Shown one piece after another: positions 13,831 to 13,849 of a stretch of DNA of 13,849 bases. Every line of letters begins with the position of its first letter. The first letter of the stretch is position 1. The notes beneath the pieces are model-generated. The model had not been told where the DNA came from and made no database searches. It worked only from the letters and a program-made list of their open reading frames with translations. The stretch comes from Syntrophorhabdaceae bacterium. GTDB lineage: Bacteria > Desulfobacterota > Syntrophorhabdia > Syntrophorhabdales > Syntrophorhabdaceae. Made by a program: the position numbers and the translations under genes. The stretch spans positions 1 through 13,849 of the forward strand of contig JAOAFK010000142.1 of NCBI GenBank assembly GCA_026416315.1, in the 5' to 3' direction.

Positions 13831-13849
13831 CTGTCTCTTATACACATCT
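13831..13849. other. Nextera/Tn5 mosaic-end adapter sequence (not genomic)
   Basis: The terminal 19 bases, CTGTCTCTTATACACATCT, are identical to the Tn5 mosaic end used in Nextera tagmentation libraries, in the orientation seen at read 3' ends. It marks untrimmed adapter at a contig end. Any open frame crossing it, on either strand, has an artificial end: CLLYTS on the plus strand, and MYKRQ at the start of a false minus-strand frame. Confidence 0.97.

Noticed and set aside
13648..13845. Minus-strand open frame of 65 codons opening MYKRQ
   Set aside because: Its start lies inside the adapter sequence and it overlaps the genuine Fur-family gene.

Overview
The window is an AT-rich bacterial chromosomal segment, densely packed and free of mobile elements. 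AGA/AGG arginine and AAA lysine codons are frequent throughout. The gene content is housekeeping: lipid and ribosome genes, secA, argJ, a tRNA-modification enzyme, a free-standing MetG-type tRNA-binding protein and a Na/Pi-type transporter. A secA-argJ pairing and small MetG-beta, DUF77 and YceD proteins suggest a Gram-negative, probably anaerobic bacterium of Desulfobacterota (Deltaproteobacteria) or Nitrospirota type. This is an inference from general familiarity with such genomes; no taxonomic marker settles it.

Layout. (1) 1-793, minus strand: yceD-rpmF-plsX, the classic ribosome/fatty-acid operon, with plsX running off the left edge. A TTGACA-type promoter faces it from the 794-1004 gap. 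(2) 1005-7612, plus strand: a soluble P-type-ATPase-like HAD protein, secA, argJ, an MtaB-type methylthiotransferase, yggT, and two small genes I do not recognise, joined by an ATGA overlap. (3) 7628-8374, minus: an amidohydrolase-2 protein. Diverging from it, 8446-8880 plus, is a 144-residue protein made of two copies of a module ending in CQLGxFG. (4) 8877-12793, minus: a run of six closely spaced genes read from right to left: membrane-anchored coiled-coil protein, DUF77/MTH1187 protein, FAH-family hydrolase, MetG-beta tRNA-binding protein, NptA-PhoU transporter and hotdog thioesterase. (5) 12966-13526, plus: a YkuD-type L,D-transpeptidase domain with no visible signal peptide. (6) 13673-13830, plus: the start of a Fur/PerR-family regulator behind a near-consensus promoter.

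The last 19 bases (13831-13849) are exactly the Nextera/Tn5 mosaic-end adapter. They are not genomic. They truncate the Fur-family gene and create a false protein tail. The left edge shows no such adapter.

No RNA genes, CRISPR arrays, insertion sequences, attachment sites or convincing intrinsic terminators were found, and no gene-free stretch exceeds about 210 bases. I see no clear new multi-gene system. The best candidates for something undescribed are the CQLGxFG tandem-module protein and the two unrecognised genes behind yggT.
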